Source: Streptomyces monomycini
Lineage (GTDB): Bacteria; Actinomycetota; Actinomycetes; Streptomycetales; Streptomycetaceae
DNA length: 36,265 nucleotides
NCBI RefSeq assembly: GCF_022271435.1
Contig: NZ_JAFIQY010000059.1
Span: 8,023-44,287, forward strand
Direction: 5' to 3'
In this document: positions 1-7,594 of the stretch, piece by piece
How positions within the stretch are numbered: position 1 is the first letter of the stretch
Layout of the letters: each line of letters begins with the position of its first letter
The notes under the pieces: generated by a model
What the model saw: only the letters and a program-made list of their open reading frames with translations
What the model was told of the DNA's origin: nothing
Databases searched by the model: none
Made by a program: the position numbers and the translations under genes

Positions 1-69
1 CGGTGCGCTCCGGCGGACGGGCGTGCTGGGATGGGCCGCCGGCGGAACCGACGGGGAGGCATCATCAGT

Positions 70-1215
70 ATGGCGCGGACCAGTGACATCGCCCGGGGCG
101 CCCACGGTACGGCGTCGGCACGGCGCACCGTACCGCGCCTGGAACTGCCCCCGCCCACCGGCCGGCACGCCGTGGGCGTGCGCACCACCCACCTCGTCGA
201 CGACGCGCGTGCGGACCCGTTCCGGCCCGGCCGGTCCCGCGAGCTGATGGCGCAGCTGTGGTACCCGGCCCGGGCGGAGGCCGGCCGGCAACCGGGGCGG
301 TACGTCTCCGACGCGATGTCGCCCCTGGTGGTCGACGCGTGGGAGGAGGAACCCGGCTGCTCCGGATTGCCGCGCGCCACGGCGGCCGGGGTCCTCGTGC
401 ACGGCATCGCGGGCGCGCCGCCCGCTCCGGAGGCGCGCGGCTGCCCGCTGGTCCTGCTCTCGCCCGGCCATGGCCAGTACCGCGCGGACCTGACCGCACT
501 CGGGGAGGACCTCGCGAGCCGTGGGTTCCTGGTGGCCGCCCTGGACCACCCGGCGGACGCGGTCGGCGTGGAGTTCCCGGACGGCCGGATCGTGCCGTAC
601 CGGGAACCGGACGGCCTGGCGGACGGCGACACCGGCGACCTCTCCGGCCGCTACCTGGACGTACGCGCCGCCGACCTCCGCTTCGCCCGCGCCCGGCTGA
701 GCGCCCCCGGATTCTGGTGGCACGCCCTGCTCGACCCGTCGCGGGCCGGCGTCGCGGGCCACTCGCTGGGCGGCGCGGCGGCGGCCGAGGCCATGCGGCT
801 CGATCCCGGGTTCACGGCCGGGGTGAACCTCGACGGCATCCCGTACGGCGGTGTCCTCCGTACCGGCCTGGAACGACCGTTCCTGCTGTGCCAGTTCACC
901 CCGGACGACCCGGAGTTCCAGGAGGAGACCCAGGCGCTCGGCCGCCTGTGGAACGTACTGCGCGGGCCGCGGCACCACCTGCTGGTCCACGGCGGCGGGC
1001 ACGGGTCGGCCACCGACCTCGACGCCTTGGCCGGTCCCCTCGGCTACCGGGAGTTCACCGACGCGGAGGAGTACGACTTCGCGCTCGGTTCGCTGCCCGG
1101 CGGCCGGGGGACCGCGATCACCCGGGCGTGTGTGGCCGGGTTCTTCGAAGAGCGACTGCTGGGCGCGCAGAGCTTCCTGGAGGCGCTTCCGCCCGAGGTC
1201 ACCGTGGTGGGTTGA
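70..1215 (+). CDS. PAF-acetylhydrolase-like alpha/beta hydrolase
   Basis: A 381-residue protein of the alpha/beta hydrolase fold that resembles the platelet-activating-factor acetylhydrolase / plasma-lipase-like group common in Streptomyces. The nucleophile elbow GHSLGG puts the catalytic Ser at about residue 232. The likely acid is Asp255 (GVNLDG) and the likely His is H311 (GGGHGS). An oxyanion-type SPGHGQY stretch lies near residues 131-137. No signal peptide is visible, so it is probably cytoplasmic. The ATG at 70 is preferred over the ATG at 31 because GGGGAGG at 53-59 lies at good spacing. It converges on the secreted peptidase gene that ends at 1388. The substrate (short acyl ester, amide or lipid) cannot be told from the sequence, and I see no link to the operon at 3161. 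Confidence 0.85.
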   Translation: MARTSDIARGAHGTASARRTVPRLELPPPTGRHAVGVRTTHLVDDARADPFRPGRSRELMAQLWYPARAEAGRQPGRYVSDAMSPLVVDAWEEEPGCSGLPRATAAGVLVHGIAGAPPAPEARGCPLVLLSPGHGQYRADLTALGEDLASRGFLVAALDHPADAVGVEFPDGRIVPYREPDGLADGDTGDLSGRYLDVRAADLRFARARLSAPGFWWHALLDPSRAGVAGHSLGGAAAAEAMRLDPGFTAGVNLDGIPYGGVLRTGLERPFLLCQFTPDDPEFQEETQALGRLWNVLRGPRHHLLVHGGGHGSATDLDALAGPLGYREFTDAEEYDFALGSLPGGRGTAITRACVAGFFEERLLGAQSFLEALPPEVTVVG

Positions 1216-1387
1216 GCGGACGGCAGCGCCGGTCGGCCGCCACCCGATACGGACACGCAGGGGCCTGCCGTACTGCACGCCCGCGTACGCCGAGTTCCGA
1301 CGAGGCGGTCGCCTGACACCCGGCAACAGTTCGCCTGGGCCGACGCGGCCTCGCTGTCCGGCCCCGACCTCTGCACCTCGGCCGGGC

Positions 1388-2929
1388 TCACGGTTGCTGC
1401 GGCGACGGCTCGGGCAGGCCCGGACCGTCGCAGTGCACGTCCCCGGCCGGGACCGTGCCGCCGACGAGGTACGCGGCCACCGTGGAGTCCACGCAGGAGT
1501 TGCCGCGGCTGGCGAAGACGCCGTGCGAGTAGTCGTGGTGCAGGGTGACCAGCCGGGACCCGGGCAGCGTGCGGCCGAGGGCCCGCGCACCGGCGACCGG
1601 CGTCACGGGGTCGTGCGCGGACGCCACCAGCAGCGCCGGGGGCGCCGCGGGGCTGCCGAGCCGGGTGCGCTCGGTGGGGCGGGTGTGCCAGTACGCGCAG
1701 CTGGCCGCCTCCAGGCCGGTCAGTACGGGCTGCGGGTCCAGGCGCCGCAGCCCACGGATGTCGGCGAGGACCCGGCCCGGTGTGGGCGCCGAGCCGTCGG
1801 CGCACTTCACGGCCCGGTTGGCGGCCTGGTACGTACGTGATGCGGGCCCGTCGAAGGGCTCGGCGGGGCGGAGCCGGCCGACCACGCCCTCGTCCAGGTA
1901 GGCGCGGAGCCCGTCGCCCAGAGCGGTCCAGCGTTCGGTGCGGCCCAGGGCCCGGTAGACGGCACGGTCGAAGGCCGCCGCTCCGAAGCCGGCCACCGGG
2001 CGGGCGGTCAGGCCGTCGCGTGTGCGCAGGTAGGCGGCGCGGACCTCGCGCGGGGTGGCGCCGAGCCCGAAGCGGGAATCGTGCCGCGCCAGCCAGCCGA
2101 ACAGCACGTCGCGTTGGCGCAGCATCGCGCGGGCCTGCCGTACGTCGAAGGCGTGCCAGTCCTCCGGGCCGACCACGCTGTCCAGTACCAGCTTGTCGAC
2201 GTGGCGCGGGAATTGGGCGGCGTACGCGGCGCCGAGGTAGGTGCCGTACGAGACGCCGAGGTAGCTGATGCGCGGCTCCCCGAGTGCGGCCCGGACGGCG
2301 TCCATGTCGCGTGCGGTCTCGGTGGTGGAGAGGTGGGGGAGGGCGTGGCCCGTGCCTGCGGCACAGTCGGCGGCCAGCCGTCGCTGGGTGTCGAGGTAGG
2401 CGCGTTCGCCGGGACGATCGTGCGGTACGGGGTCGAGCGGCGGGGAGCCGGCGGCCGGGCTGTCGAAGAGCCCGCCCATCGGCCCGCAATCGGCGGGGGC
2501 GCTGTGGCCGGTGCCGCGCGGGTCGAAGCCGATGACGTCGTAGGCGCGGCGGGCCGGCTCCGGGAGTTTGGCGCGCTTGGTGACGGCATACGGGAGCCCG
2601 GAGCCGCCCGGGCCGCCGGGGTTGACCAGCAGGACGCCGCGCCGTTCGGCGGGCGTGCCCGAGGCCCGGACGCGGGAGACGGCGATCCGTATGTGCTCGC
2701 CGTCCGGGCGGGCGTGGTCCAACGGCACGCTCACCGTGCCGCACTCGACGCGGTCCGGCGCGGGCGGCGCGGGGACCGAGGCCGGACAGGCGCCGAAGTG
2801 CGGGGACGGCCCGGCGGTGTCGCCGGGCGGGACGGCGGCGAGCGGTTCGGCGGCCGTGGCGGTGGTGAGCGGTACGGCGCAGGTCAGGAGCGCGCAGAGC
2901 AGGGCGGTGCGTCGCAGGGCAGGGGGCAT
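1388..2929 (-). CDS. secreted tripeptidyl-aminopeptidase (Tap/Slp-like serine peptidase)
   Basis: A 513-residue exported alpha/beta-hydrolase peptidase of the Streptomyces Tap/SlpD/SlpE family (MEROPS S33-like), which removes tripeptides or dipeptides from N-termini of extracellular peptides. Residues 1-27 form a signal peptide (two Arg, hydrophobic core, ATAA-type cleavage). Family landmarks are NPGGPGGSG at 103-111, DPRGTGHS at 136-143, the nucleophile GVSYG with Ser227, and a C-terminal TAP-like domain with Asp440 (ASAHDPVTP) and His469 (DYSHG). The ATG at 2929 is chosen because the signal peptide begins there; the reading frame stays open far upstream but without family-like sequence. It is transcribed divergently from the metallophore-like operon, and about 230 bp separate the two starts. 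Whether this gene shares that control is unknown. Confidence 0.9.
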   Translation of the reverse strand: MPPALRRTALLCALLTCAVPLTTATAAEPLAAVPPGDTAGPSPHFGACPASVPAPPAPDRVECGTVSVPLDHARPDGEHIRIAVSRVRASGTPAERRGVLLVNPGGPGGSGLPYAVTKRAKLPEPARRAYDVIGFDPRGTGHSAPADCGPMGGLFDSPAAGSPPLDPVPHDRPGERAYLDTQRRLAADCAAGTGHALPHLSTTETARDMDAVRAALGEPRISYLGVSYGTYLGAAYAAQFPRHVDKLVLDSVVGPEDWHAFDVRQARAMLRQRDVLFGWLARHDSRFGLGATPREVRAAYLRTRDGLTARPVAGFGAAAFDRAVYRALGRTERWTALGDGLRAYLDEGVVGRLRPAEPFDGPASRTYQAANRAVKCADGSAPTPGRVLADIRGLRRLDPQPVLTGLEAASCAYWHTRPTERTRLGSPAAPPALLVASAHDPVTPVAGARALGRTLPGSRLVTLHHDYSHGVFASRGNSCVDSTVAAYLVGGTVPAGDVHCDGPGLPEPSPQQP

Positions 2930-3046
2930 GGGGCTCGCATTTCCGTGAGGGCGGGGCCGTGTGGTGGCGGGTTGGGATCGGCGTGAGGGCGGGTGTGCGG
3001 GAGGCGGGCGGCCGGGTCGCGGCCGGATAGATGGCCGACCCATGAG

Positions 3047-3075
3047 GTGACAATGAAAATCATTACGGTTAGCAT
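3047..3075 (+). promoter_or_regulatory. sigma70-type promoter of the 3161-15275 operon
   Basis: A -35 element GTGACA at 3047-3052 (five of six to TTGACA) is followed after exactly 17 bp by a -10 element TAGCAT at 3070-3075. The predicted start of transcription is near 3082, giving a leader of about 80 nt before the GTG at 3161. The spacer is filled by an AT-rich dyad of Fur/Zur type, so repressor binding would directly block RNA polymerase. Seen in sequence; promoter activity is inferred. Confidence 0.65.
3052..3068. promoter_or_regulatory. candidate Zur (Fur-family) operator
   Basis: AATGAAAATCATT at 3052-3064 is a perfect 5-3-5 inverted repeat. Read in the 7-1-7 register as TGAAAATCATTACGG (3054-3068), the left half matches the actinobacterial Zur half-site TGAAAAT completely and the right half matches partly. 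It stands out as an AT-rich island in GC-rich DNA and sits inside the promoter spacer. The family assignment rests on recall of Fur/Zur boxes. A Fur or DtxR/IdeR iron box is the alternative, but the flanking TTACGGTTAGC is a poor match to the DtxR-type consensus. Confidence 0.6.
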
Positions 3076-3160
3076 CGCGTTCGGTCAACACCGCACCGCG
3101 GCACCGGGGGCCTCCCCACGGCGTGCCCGGACGCGAAACCGTCTGCGCAGAAGGAGAGTT

Positions 3161-4420
3161 GTGGCGCATCTGCTGATGGTCGAGAGCTGGGTCGGGTCGA
3201 TGGGCAGGCTGCTGCCCCGTGCCCTCCGCGAGGCCGGACACGACTTCACCTTCCTCACCCGTGACCTGCACCACTACCTGCGGGCCGCCCCCGAGGGCAC
3301 CGCCCACCCGCTGCTGGCGGCCCGCAATGTGATCACCGCCGACACCAACGACACCGACGCCTTGCTGCCGTACGCCGAACGCCTGCACGCGGCGATGGGC
3401 TTCGACGGCGTCCTCAGCTCGTGCGACTACTACCTGCCCACCGTGGCGCGCATCGCCGCGCACCTCGGCCTGCCGGGGCCCGCGCCGGAGGCCGTGGAGG
3501 CCGCCTGCCGCAAGGACGCCACCCGGCGCGCCCTGGAGGCGGCCGGAGTCCCGGGCCCCCGTTTCGCCGTCTGCTCCGACTGGGCGCGGACCGCCGAGGC
3601 GGCGCGCGAGATCGGCTTCCCGCTCGTGCTCAAGCCGGTGGACCTGTGCGCCGGGATGTACGTACGGCGGGTGGACGACGAGGCGGAGCTGGCCCGGGCG
3701 CACCGCGCGCTCGCCGGGTTCCCGGTCAACGCGCGGGGACAGCTCCGGGCCCCGGTGGTGCTGCTGGAGGAACTGCTCGACGGGCCGGAGGTCAGCGTCG
3801 AGACCGTGTCGCACGGCGGCGCCGTACACGTCGTCGGGGTGACCGACAAGAGCGTGGGCGGCGCCCCGGCGTTCGTCGAGACGGGGCACATGTTCCCCGC
3901 CGCGCTGAGCGCCGCCGACGCTGAAGCAGCGGCGGACACCGCGTGCGCCGCGCTCAAGGCACTGGGGCTCGACCAGGTCGTCGCGCACACCGAGATCAAG
4001 CTCACCGCGGACGGGCCGCGCGTCGTCGAGGTCAATCCGAGGCCCGCGGGCAACCGCATCACCGAGCTGGTGCGGCACGTCACCGGCATCGATCTGGCCG
4101 CCGCCTTCGTCGAGGTGGCGCTCGGCCGCGTACCGGACCTCACACCGCGCGAGACCGGACTGCGCAGCGCCGCCATCGGCTTCCTCGTGCCCGAGCGCAC
4201 CGGAGTGCTGGCGGAGATCTCCGGCGCCGACGGGCTCGACGCGCTGCCCGGTGTGCTGGAGGTCCAGCTGGCCGCGGCCGGCAAGAACGTCCAGGACACC
4301 GCCAGCAACAACGGATACCTGGGACATGTCATGGCCGGTGACGGCGGAGGGGCGGGCGCCCGCGCCCGCGTCGAGGAACTGCTGGCCGGACTCTGTCCGC
4401 GGGTGGTGGAGGAACGATGA
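3161..4420 (+). CDS. ATP-grasp ligase (first gene of metallophore-like operon)
   Basis: A 419-residue ATP-grasp enzyme; the family joins a carboxylate, through an acyl-phosphate, to an amine or thiol using ATP. The N-terminal pre-ATP-grasp part (1-115) contains a Rossmann-like DGVLSSCDYYLPT segment. The ATP-binding Lys is about K158 (PLVLKPVDLCAG), and EELLDGPEVSVE (203-214) supplies the adenine-loop acids. HTEIKL (276-281) and EVNPRPAGNR (290-299) carry the Mg-binding Glu and Asn. A C-terminal LAGLC_4-like segment follows, as in amino-acid/dipeptide ligases. The GTG at 3161 is chosen because of the AGAAGGAGAG Shine-Dalgarno six bases upstream. It overlaps the next gene by ATGA. By context it forms an amide bond between amino-acid building blocks of a small exported chelator; the actual substrates cannot be read from the sequence. 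Confidence 0.85.
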   Translation: MAHLLMVESWVGSMGRLLPRALREAGHDFTFLTRDLHHYLRAAPEGTAHPLLAARNVITADTNDTDALLPYAERLHAAMGFDGVLSSCDYYLPTVARIAAHLGLPGPAPEAVEAACRKDATRRALEAAGVPGPRFAVCSDWARTAEAAREIGFPLVLKPVDLCAGMYVRRVDDEAELARAHRALAGFPVNARGQLRAPVVLLEELLDGPEVSVETVSHGGAVHVVGVTDKSVGGAPAFVETGHMFPAALSAADAEAAADTACAALKALGLDQVVAHTEIKLTADGPRVVEVNPRPAGNRITELVRHVTGIDLAAAFVEVALGRVPDLTPRETGLRSAAIGFLVPERTGVLAEISGADGLDALPGVLEVQLAAAGKNVQDTASNNGYLGHVMAGDGGGAGARARVEELLAGLCPRVVEER

Positions 4421-5331
4421 GTCCGCTGGGACAGGCGACGGCGACCGGCCAGGTCGTGCGGTCCGGGGCGGCCGAGCATGCCGTGCGGCCCGCGGCGGCC
4501 GGTCTCCCCGACCTCGTACGCCGGGTACGCGCCGGTGAACTGGGGCCCGACCCCGGTACGCAGAAGATCGCGGTGGCCTTCACCACCAGCCAGGCCGTAC
4601 GCCACGAAGGGCGTAGCGGCGGATACCGCAACGAAGTGCTCAGCCTGCGCCTCGGCAGCGCGGTGGGATCCTGCGCCGTGGAACCCGGCGCACTGCCCGC
4701 CGCCGCGATCGACGACTGTGTGGGCGCCGACGTCGCGACGCTGCTCGACCACCCGCTGTCATCGGTACGGATCGCCGCGCTCGACGCGTACCTGATGCAC
4801 GCCCTGCCGCACACGGCCGCGAACGGCGCCCAGCCGTGGGAACTGCCCGCCGGGGACTCGCTCGCCAAGTCCCGGACCCGCGCCCGGGGCGTCGCCGGGC
4901 TGCTGGCCGTCCCGCCCGGCCGTACCGTCCTGGTCGTCGGCGTCGTCAACTCGCTGCTGGAGGCGCTGCGCGCCCGCGGCCTGGTCTGCGTACCGTGCGA
5001 CCTCAAGGGCGGCCGGACCGAGTGGGGCGAACCGGTCCGTACCGACGCGCTCGCCGAACTGGACGGCTGCGACGCGGTGCTGGCGTCCGGCATGACGCTG
5101 GGCAACGGCACCTTCGAACCGCTGCGCGAGCACTGCGAGCGGCACGGGAAGCCGCTGGTGATGTTCGCCCAGACCGGCAGCGCCGTGCTGCCGCGCCTGC
5201 TGGGCGCCGGAGTGAGCGCCGTGTGCGCCGAACCGTACCCGTTCTTCTGGCTCGACGGCGGGCCCGGCGTCGTCCACCGCTACACCGGCGACGACGCGTA
5301 CGCGCTGCTGGGCCGGGGAGGCGACCGATGA
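4417..5331 (+). CDS. DUF4213/DUF364 Rossmann-like 'heavy-metal chelation' protein
   Basis: A 304-residue protein. Residues about 20-125 look like the DUF4213 N-terminal region (YRNEVLSLRLGSAVGSC, then LLDHPLSSVRIAALDAYLMHAL). Residues about 150-290 match the DUF364 Rossmann-like fold, with VLVVGVVNSLLEALRA (168-183), the DAVLASGMTLGNGTFEPL signature, and a C-terminal FAQTGSAVLPRLLGAGV segment. Proteins of this family are often found beside metal or molybdenum uptake genes, and the Pfam name is 'putative heavy-metal chelation', but no enzymatic reaction is established to my knowledge. It overlaps both neighbours by ATGA, so it is tightly coupled to the ligase and the PLP enzyme. It could be a biosynthetic enzyme using a nucleotide or PLP-linked intermediate, or a metal-handling factor. 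GGAGG at 4408-4412 supports the start. Confidence 0.75.
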   Translation: MSPLGQATATGQVVRSGAAEHAVRPAAAGLPDLVRRVRAGELGPDPGTQKIAVAFTTSQAVRHEGRSGGYRNEVLSLRLGSAVGSCAVEPGALPAAAIDDCVGADVATLLDHPLSSVRIAALDAYLMHALPHTAANGAQPWELPAGDSLAKSRTRARGVAGLLAVPPGRTVLVVGVVNSLLEALRARGLVCVPCDLKGGRTEWGEPVRTDALAELDGCDAVLASGMTLGNGTFEPLREHCERHGKPLVMFAQTGSAVLPRLLGAGVSAVCAEPYPFFWLDGGPGVVHRYTGDDAYALLGRGGDR

Positions 5332-6473
5332 CCGCCGCAGTACTGGGCGCACCCACCGCGAACCGGGAACTCCTCGCCCTCGTCGGCCGTACGCCGCTGG
5401 CCCGGATCACCGGCGACCTGCCCTGCCCGCACCCCGGCTTCTGGGCCAAGCTGGAAGGGCTCGGCGCGGGCGGCATGAAGGCGCGCGCCGCCGTGTCCAT
5501 GCTGCTCGGCGCCCGTGAGCGGGGCGAACTGCGGCCCGGCGCGCCGGTCGTGGAGTCCACCTCCGGCACCCTCGGCGTCGGCCTGGCCTTCGCCGGGCAG
5601 GCGCTCGGCCACGACGTGATCCTGGTCTGCGACAGCGAACTGGAACCGTCCATGCGCCGGCTGCTGCGGGCCTACGGCGCCCGGCTGGAGATCGTCGACC
5701 GGCCCGCCCCGGAAGGCGGCTGGCAGGCCGCGCGGCTCGCCCGGCTGCGCGAACTGCGCAGCGTGCTCCCGCACGCGTACTGGCCCGACCAGTACAACAA
5801 CCCGGACAACGCGGCCGGTTACGCCTCCCTCGCCGCCGAGATCGCCGCCGGCCTGGACCACCTCGACGTCCTGGTGTGCAGCGTCGGCACCGGCGGCCAC
5901 AGCGCCGGAATCGTCGGCCCGCTGCGCCGCCACTGGCCCGCGCTGCGCCTCGTCGGCGTGGACGCCACCGGCTCCACCATCTTCGGACAGCCCGCCCGGC
6001 CCCGCCTGATGCGCGGCCTCGGCAGCAGCATCCACCCGCGCAACGTCGCCTACGGGGCCTTCGACGAGGTGCACTGGGTGGGGCCCGCCGAAGCCGCCGA
6101 CGCCTGTCGGCGGCTGGCCCGGGGCAGCTTCGTCAGCGGCGGCTGGAGCACCGGCGCCGTCGCCCTGGTCTCGGCCTGGGCGGCCCGCGTACACCCCGGC
6201 GCCGTCGTCGCCACCGTCTTCCCCGACGGCCTGCACCGCTACCTCGGCACCGTCTACGACGAGGACTTCGCCGCCGCACACGGCCTGGACCGGCAGCCCG
6301 TCGCCACCCGTCCGGTGGAGATACCGCATCCCACCGCGGCCGAGGCCACCGGCTGGGCGCGCTGCACTACCGTCGTGGATCCGAAGGCCGCGGCGGTCGC
6401 GGCGGCTCCGGTGGCCGGGGACGCCCCCGTGGCACCGGTGGTCGCGCAGGCCGGGCGGGAGGGCGCCGTATGA
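5328..6473 (+). CDS. PLP-dependent cysteine synthase-family (fold II) enzyme
   Basis: A 381-residue fold-type II PLP enzyme related to CysK/CysM, cystathionine beta-synthase and SbnA-like 2,3-diaminopropionate-precursor synthases. Such enzymes make an aminoacrylate from O-acetyl- or O-phosphoserine and add a nucleophile. The PLP Lys is K51 in GGMKARA, where the usual motif is SxKDR, so Ala replaces Asp. The substrate loop is STSGTLG (usually TSGNTG), the phosphate loop is GTGGHSAG, and SGGWSTGA lies at the pyridine-N end. These departures argue against ordinary cysteine synthesis. The last 45 residues are a low-complexity Ala/Val/Pro tail. ATGA overlaps occur on both sides. By analogy with SbnA and with the EDDS pathway, it may build a diaminopropionate-like or N-carboxyalkyl amino-acid unit for a metal chelator; this is inference. 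Confidence 0.85.
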   Translation: MTAAVLGAPTANRELLALVGRTPLARITGDLPCPHPGFWAKLEGLGAGGMKARAAVSMLLGARERGELRPGAPVVESTSGTLGVGLAFAGQALGHDVILVCDSELEPSMRRLLRAYGARLEIVDRPAPEGGWQAARLARLRELRSVLPHAYWPDQYNNPDNAAGYASLAAEIAAGLDHLDVLVCSVGTGGHSAGIVGPLRRHWPALRLVGVDATGSTIFGQPARPRLMRGLGSSIHPRNVAYGAFDEVHWVGPAEAADACRRLARGSFVSGGWSTGAVALVSAWAARVHPGAVVATVFPDGLHRYLGTVYDEDFAAAHGLDRQPVATRPVEIPHPTAAEATGWARCTTVVDPKAAAVAAAPVAGDAPVAPVVAQAGREGAV

Positions 6474-7594
6474 ACGTCACCCTGCGCGTCGTACGCCTCC
6501 AGCTCGCCGAGCCCCTGCGGATCTCCCGCTCCGTGATGACCGAACGGAACGCCGTCTGGATCACCCTGGAACACCACGGGCTGCGCGGCCACGGCGAGGC
6601 CGTCACCAGCGTCTACTACGGTCTCGACACCGACACGCTGCGCCGTCTGCTGGCCGGGGCCGGCGCGGAACTCGGCCGCTTCACCGGGCCGGAGAGCGCT
6701 CTCGACGCCCTGCGGGACGGCGAGCTGCCCGCGCCCGGCACGCCGCCCGCCGTCACCGCCGCAGTCGAGTCGGCGCTGCTCGACCTGGTGGGCAAGCGGG
6801 CCGGGCAGCCGGTCCACCAGCTGCTCGGCACCCTGGAACGGCCGGTCGCCGCCACCGCCCGCACCATCGGCATCGTCTCCGCCGAGCGGGCCCGGACGCA
6901 GGCCCGCTGCCTGGCGGAGAGCGGCTTCACCGTCCTCAAGATCAAGGCCGGTACGGCGGACCCCGAGGACGACCTCGCCCGCGTACGGGCCGTACGGGAC
7001 GCCGCCCCTTCGGCGGCGCTGCTGCTCGATCCCAACGGCGCCTGGACACCGGAGCAGGCCCGGCACCTGCTGCCGCGCTTCGCCGCACTGGGCGTCCAGG
7101 CCGTCGAACAGCCGACGGCGCCCGGCGACCCCGAAGCGCTGGCCCGGCTCGCCGAACGCGCCCCGCTGCCCGTCATCGCCGACGAGGACGCCGTCGGCCT
7201 CGCGGACGTGGAACGGCTCGCCGGACGGGTGCAGGGCGTCAACGTCAAGCTCGCCAAGTGCGGCGGCGTGCACGCGGCACTGCGCATCGAGGAGCTGATC
7301 GCGGGCAGCGGCACCCGGCTCATGCTCGGCTGCCTGACCGCCGGCACCCTCGGCATCGCCCCCGCCGTCCATCTCGCCGACCGTGCCCGCTGGGTCGACC
7401 TCGACGGGCACCTGCTGCTGAAACACGACCCGTGGACCGGCATCGGCGGCACCGACGGGACCGTACGCGCCGGGACGGGGGCCGGGCTGGGGGTACGGCC
7501 GGTGTTCCCGCGCGCGGAGGCGGCCGTACCCCCACCGCCCCCTGCACAGCCCGCACCACAGAAGGAAAGGCACCACCGTGAAGACGTGGGGTGA
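6470..7594 (+). CDS. dipeptide epimerase-like enolase-superfamily enzyme
   Basis: A 374-residue protein of the muconate-lactonizing subgroup of the enolase superfamily, closest by motif to Ala-Glu-type dipeptide epimerases. The first general base is on KIK (K157/K159). Mg ligands are D187 (LLLDPNGAW), E213 (AVEQP) and D238 (IADED), and the second base is K263 (VKLAKCGG). The VDLDGHLLL motif (D310, D312) matches the DxD that binds the dipeptide amino group in dipeptide epimerases. The family inverts an alpha-carbon in an L,L-dipeptide. Placed after an ATP-grasp ligase, this suggests that an amide or dipeptide intermediate is epimerised to a D-containing product. The start overlaps the previous stop (ATGA), and the gene's 3' end overlaps the MFS gene by 17 bp. 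The C-terminal Pro/Ala tail is unlike the core. Confidence 0.87.
   Translation: MNVTLRVVRLQLAEPLRISRSVMTERNAVWITLEHHGLRGHGEAVTSVYYGLDTDTLRRLLAGAGAELGRFTGPESALDALRDGELPAPGTPPAVTAAVESALLDLVGKRAGQPVHQLLGTLERPVAATARTIGIVSAERARTQARCLAESGFTVLKIKAGTADPEDDLARVRAVRDAAPSAALLLDPNGAWTPEQARHLLPRFAALGVQAVEQPTAPGDPEALARLAERAPLPVIADEDAVGLADVERLAGRVQGVNVKLAKCGGVHAALRIEELIAGSGTRLMLGCLTAGTLGIAPAVHLADRARWVDLDGHLLLKHDPWTGIGGTDGTVRAGTGAGLGVRPVFPRAEAAVPPPPPAQPAPQKERHHREDVG

Noticed and set aside
3061..3080. DtxR/IdeR (iron) box overlapping the operon promoter
   Set aside because: TTACGGTTAGCATCG shares only GGTTAG with the TTAGGTTAGGCTAACCTAA-type consensus and lacks dyad symmetry there; the Fur/Zur dyad is stronger.
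2930..4327. Long minus-strand extension of the tap reading frame across the ATP-grasp gene
   Set aside because: Family similarity and the signal peptide begin at 2929; the upstream part is the antisense shadow of the ATP-grasp gene.
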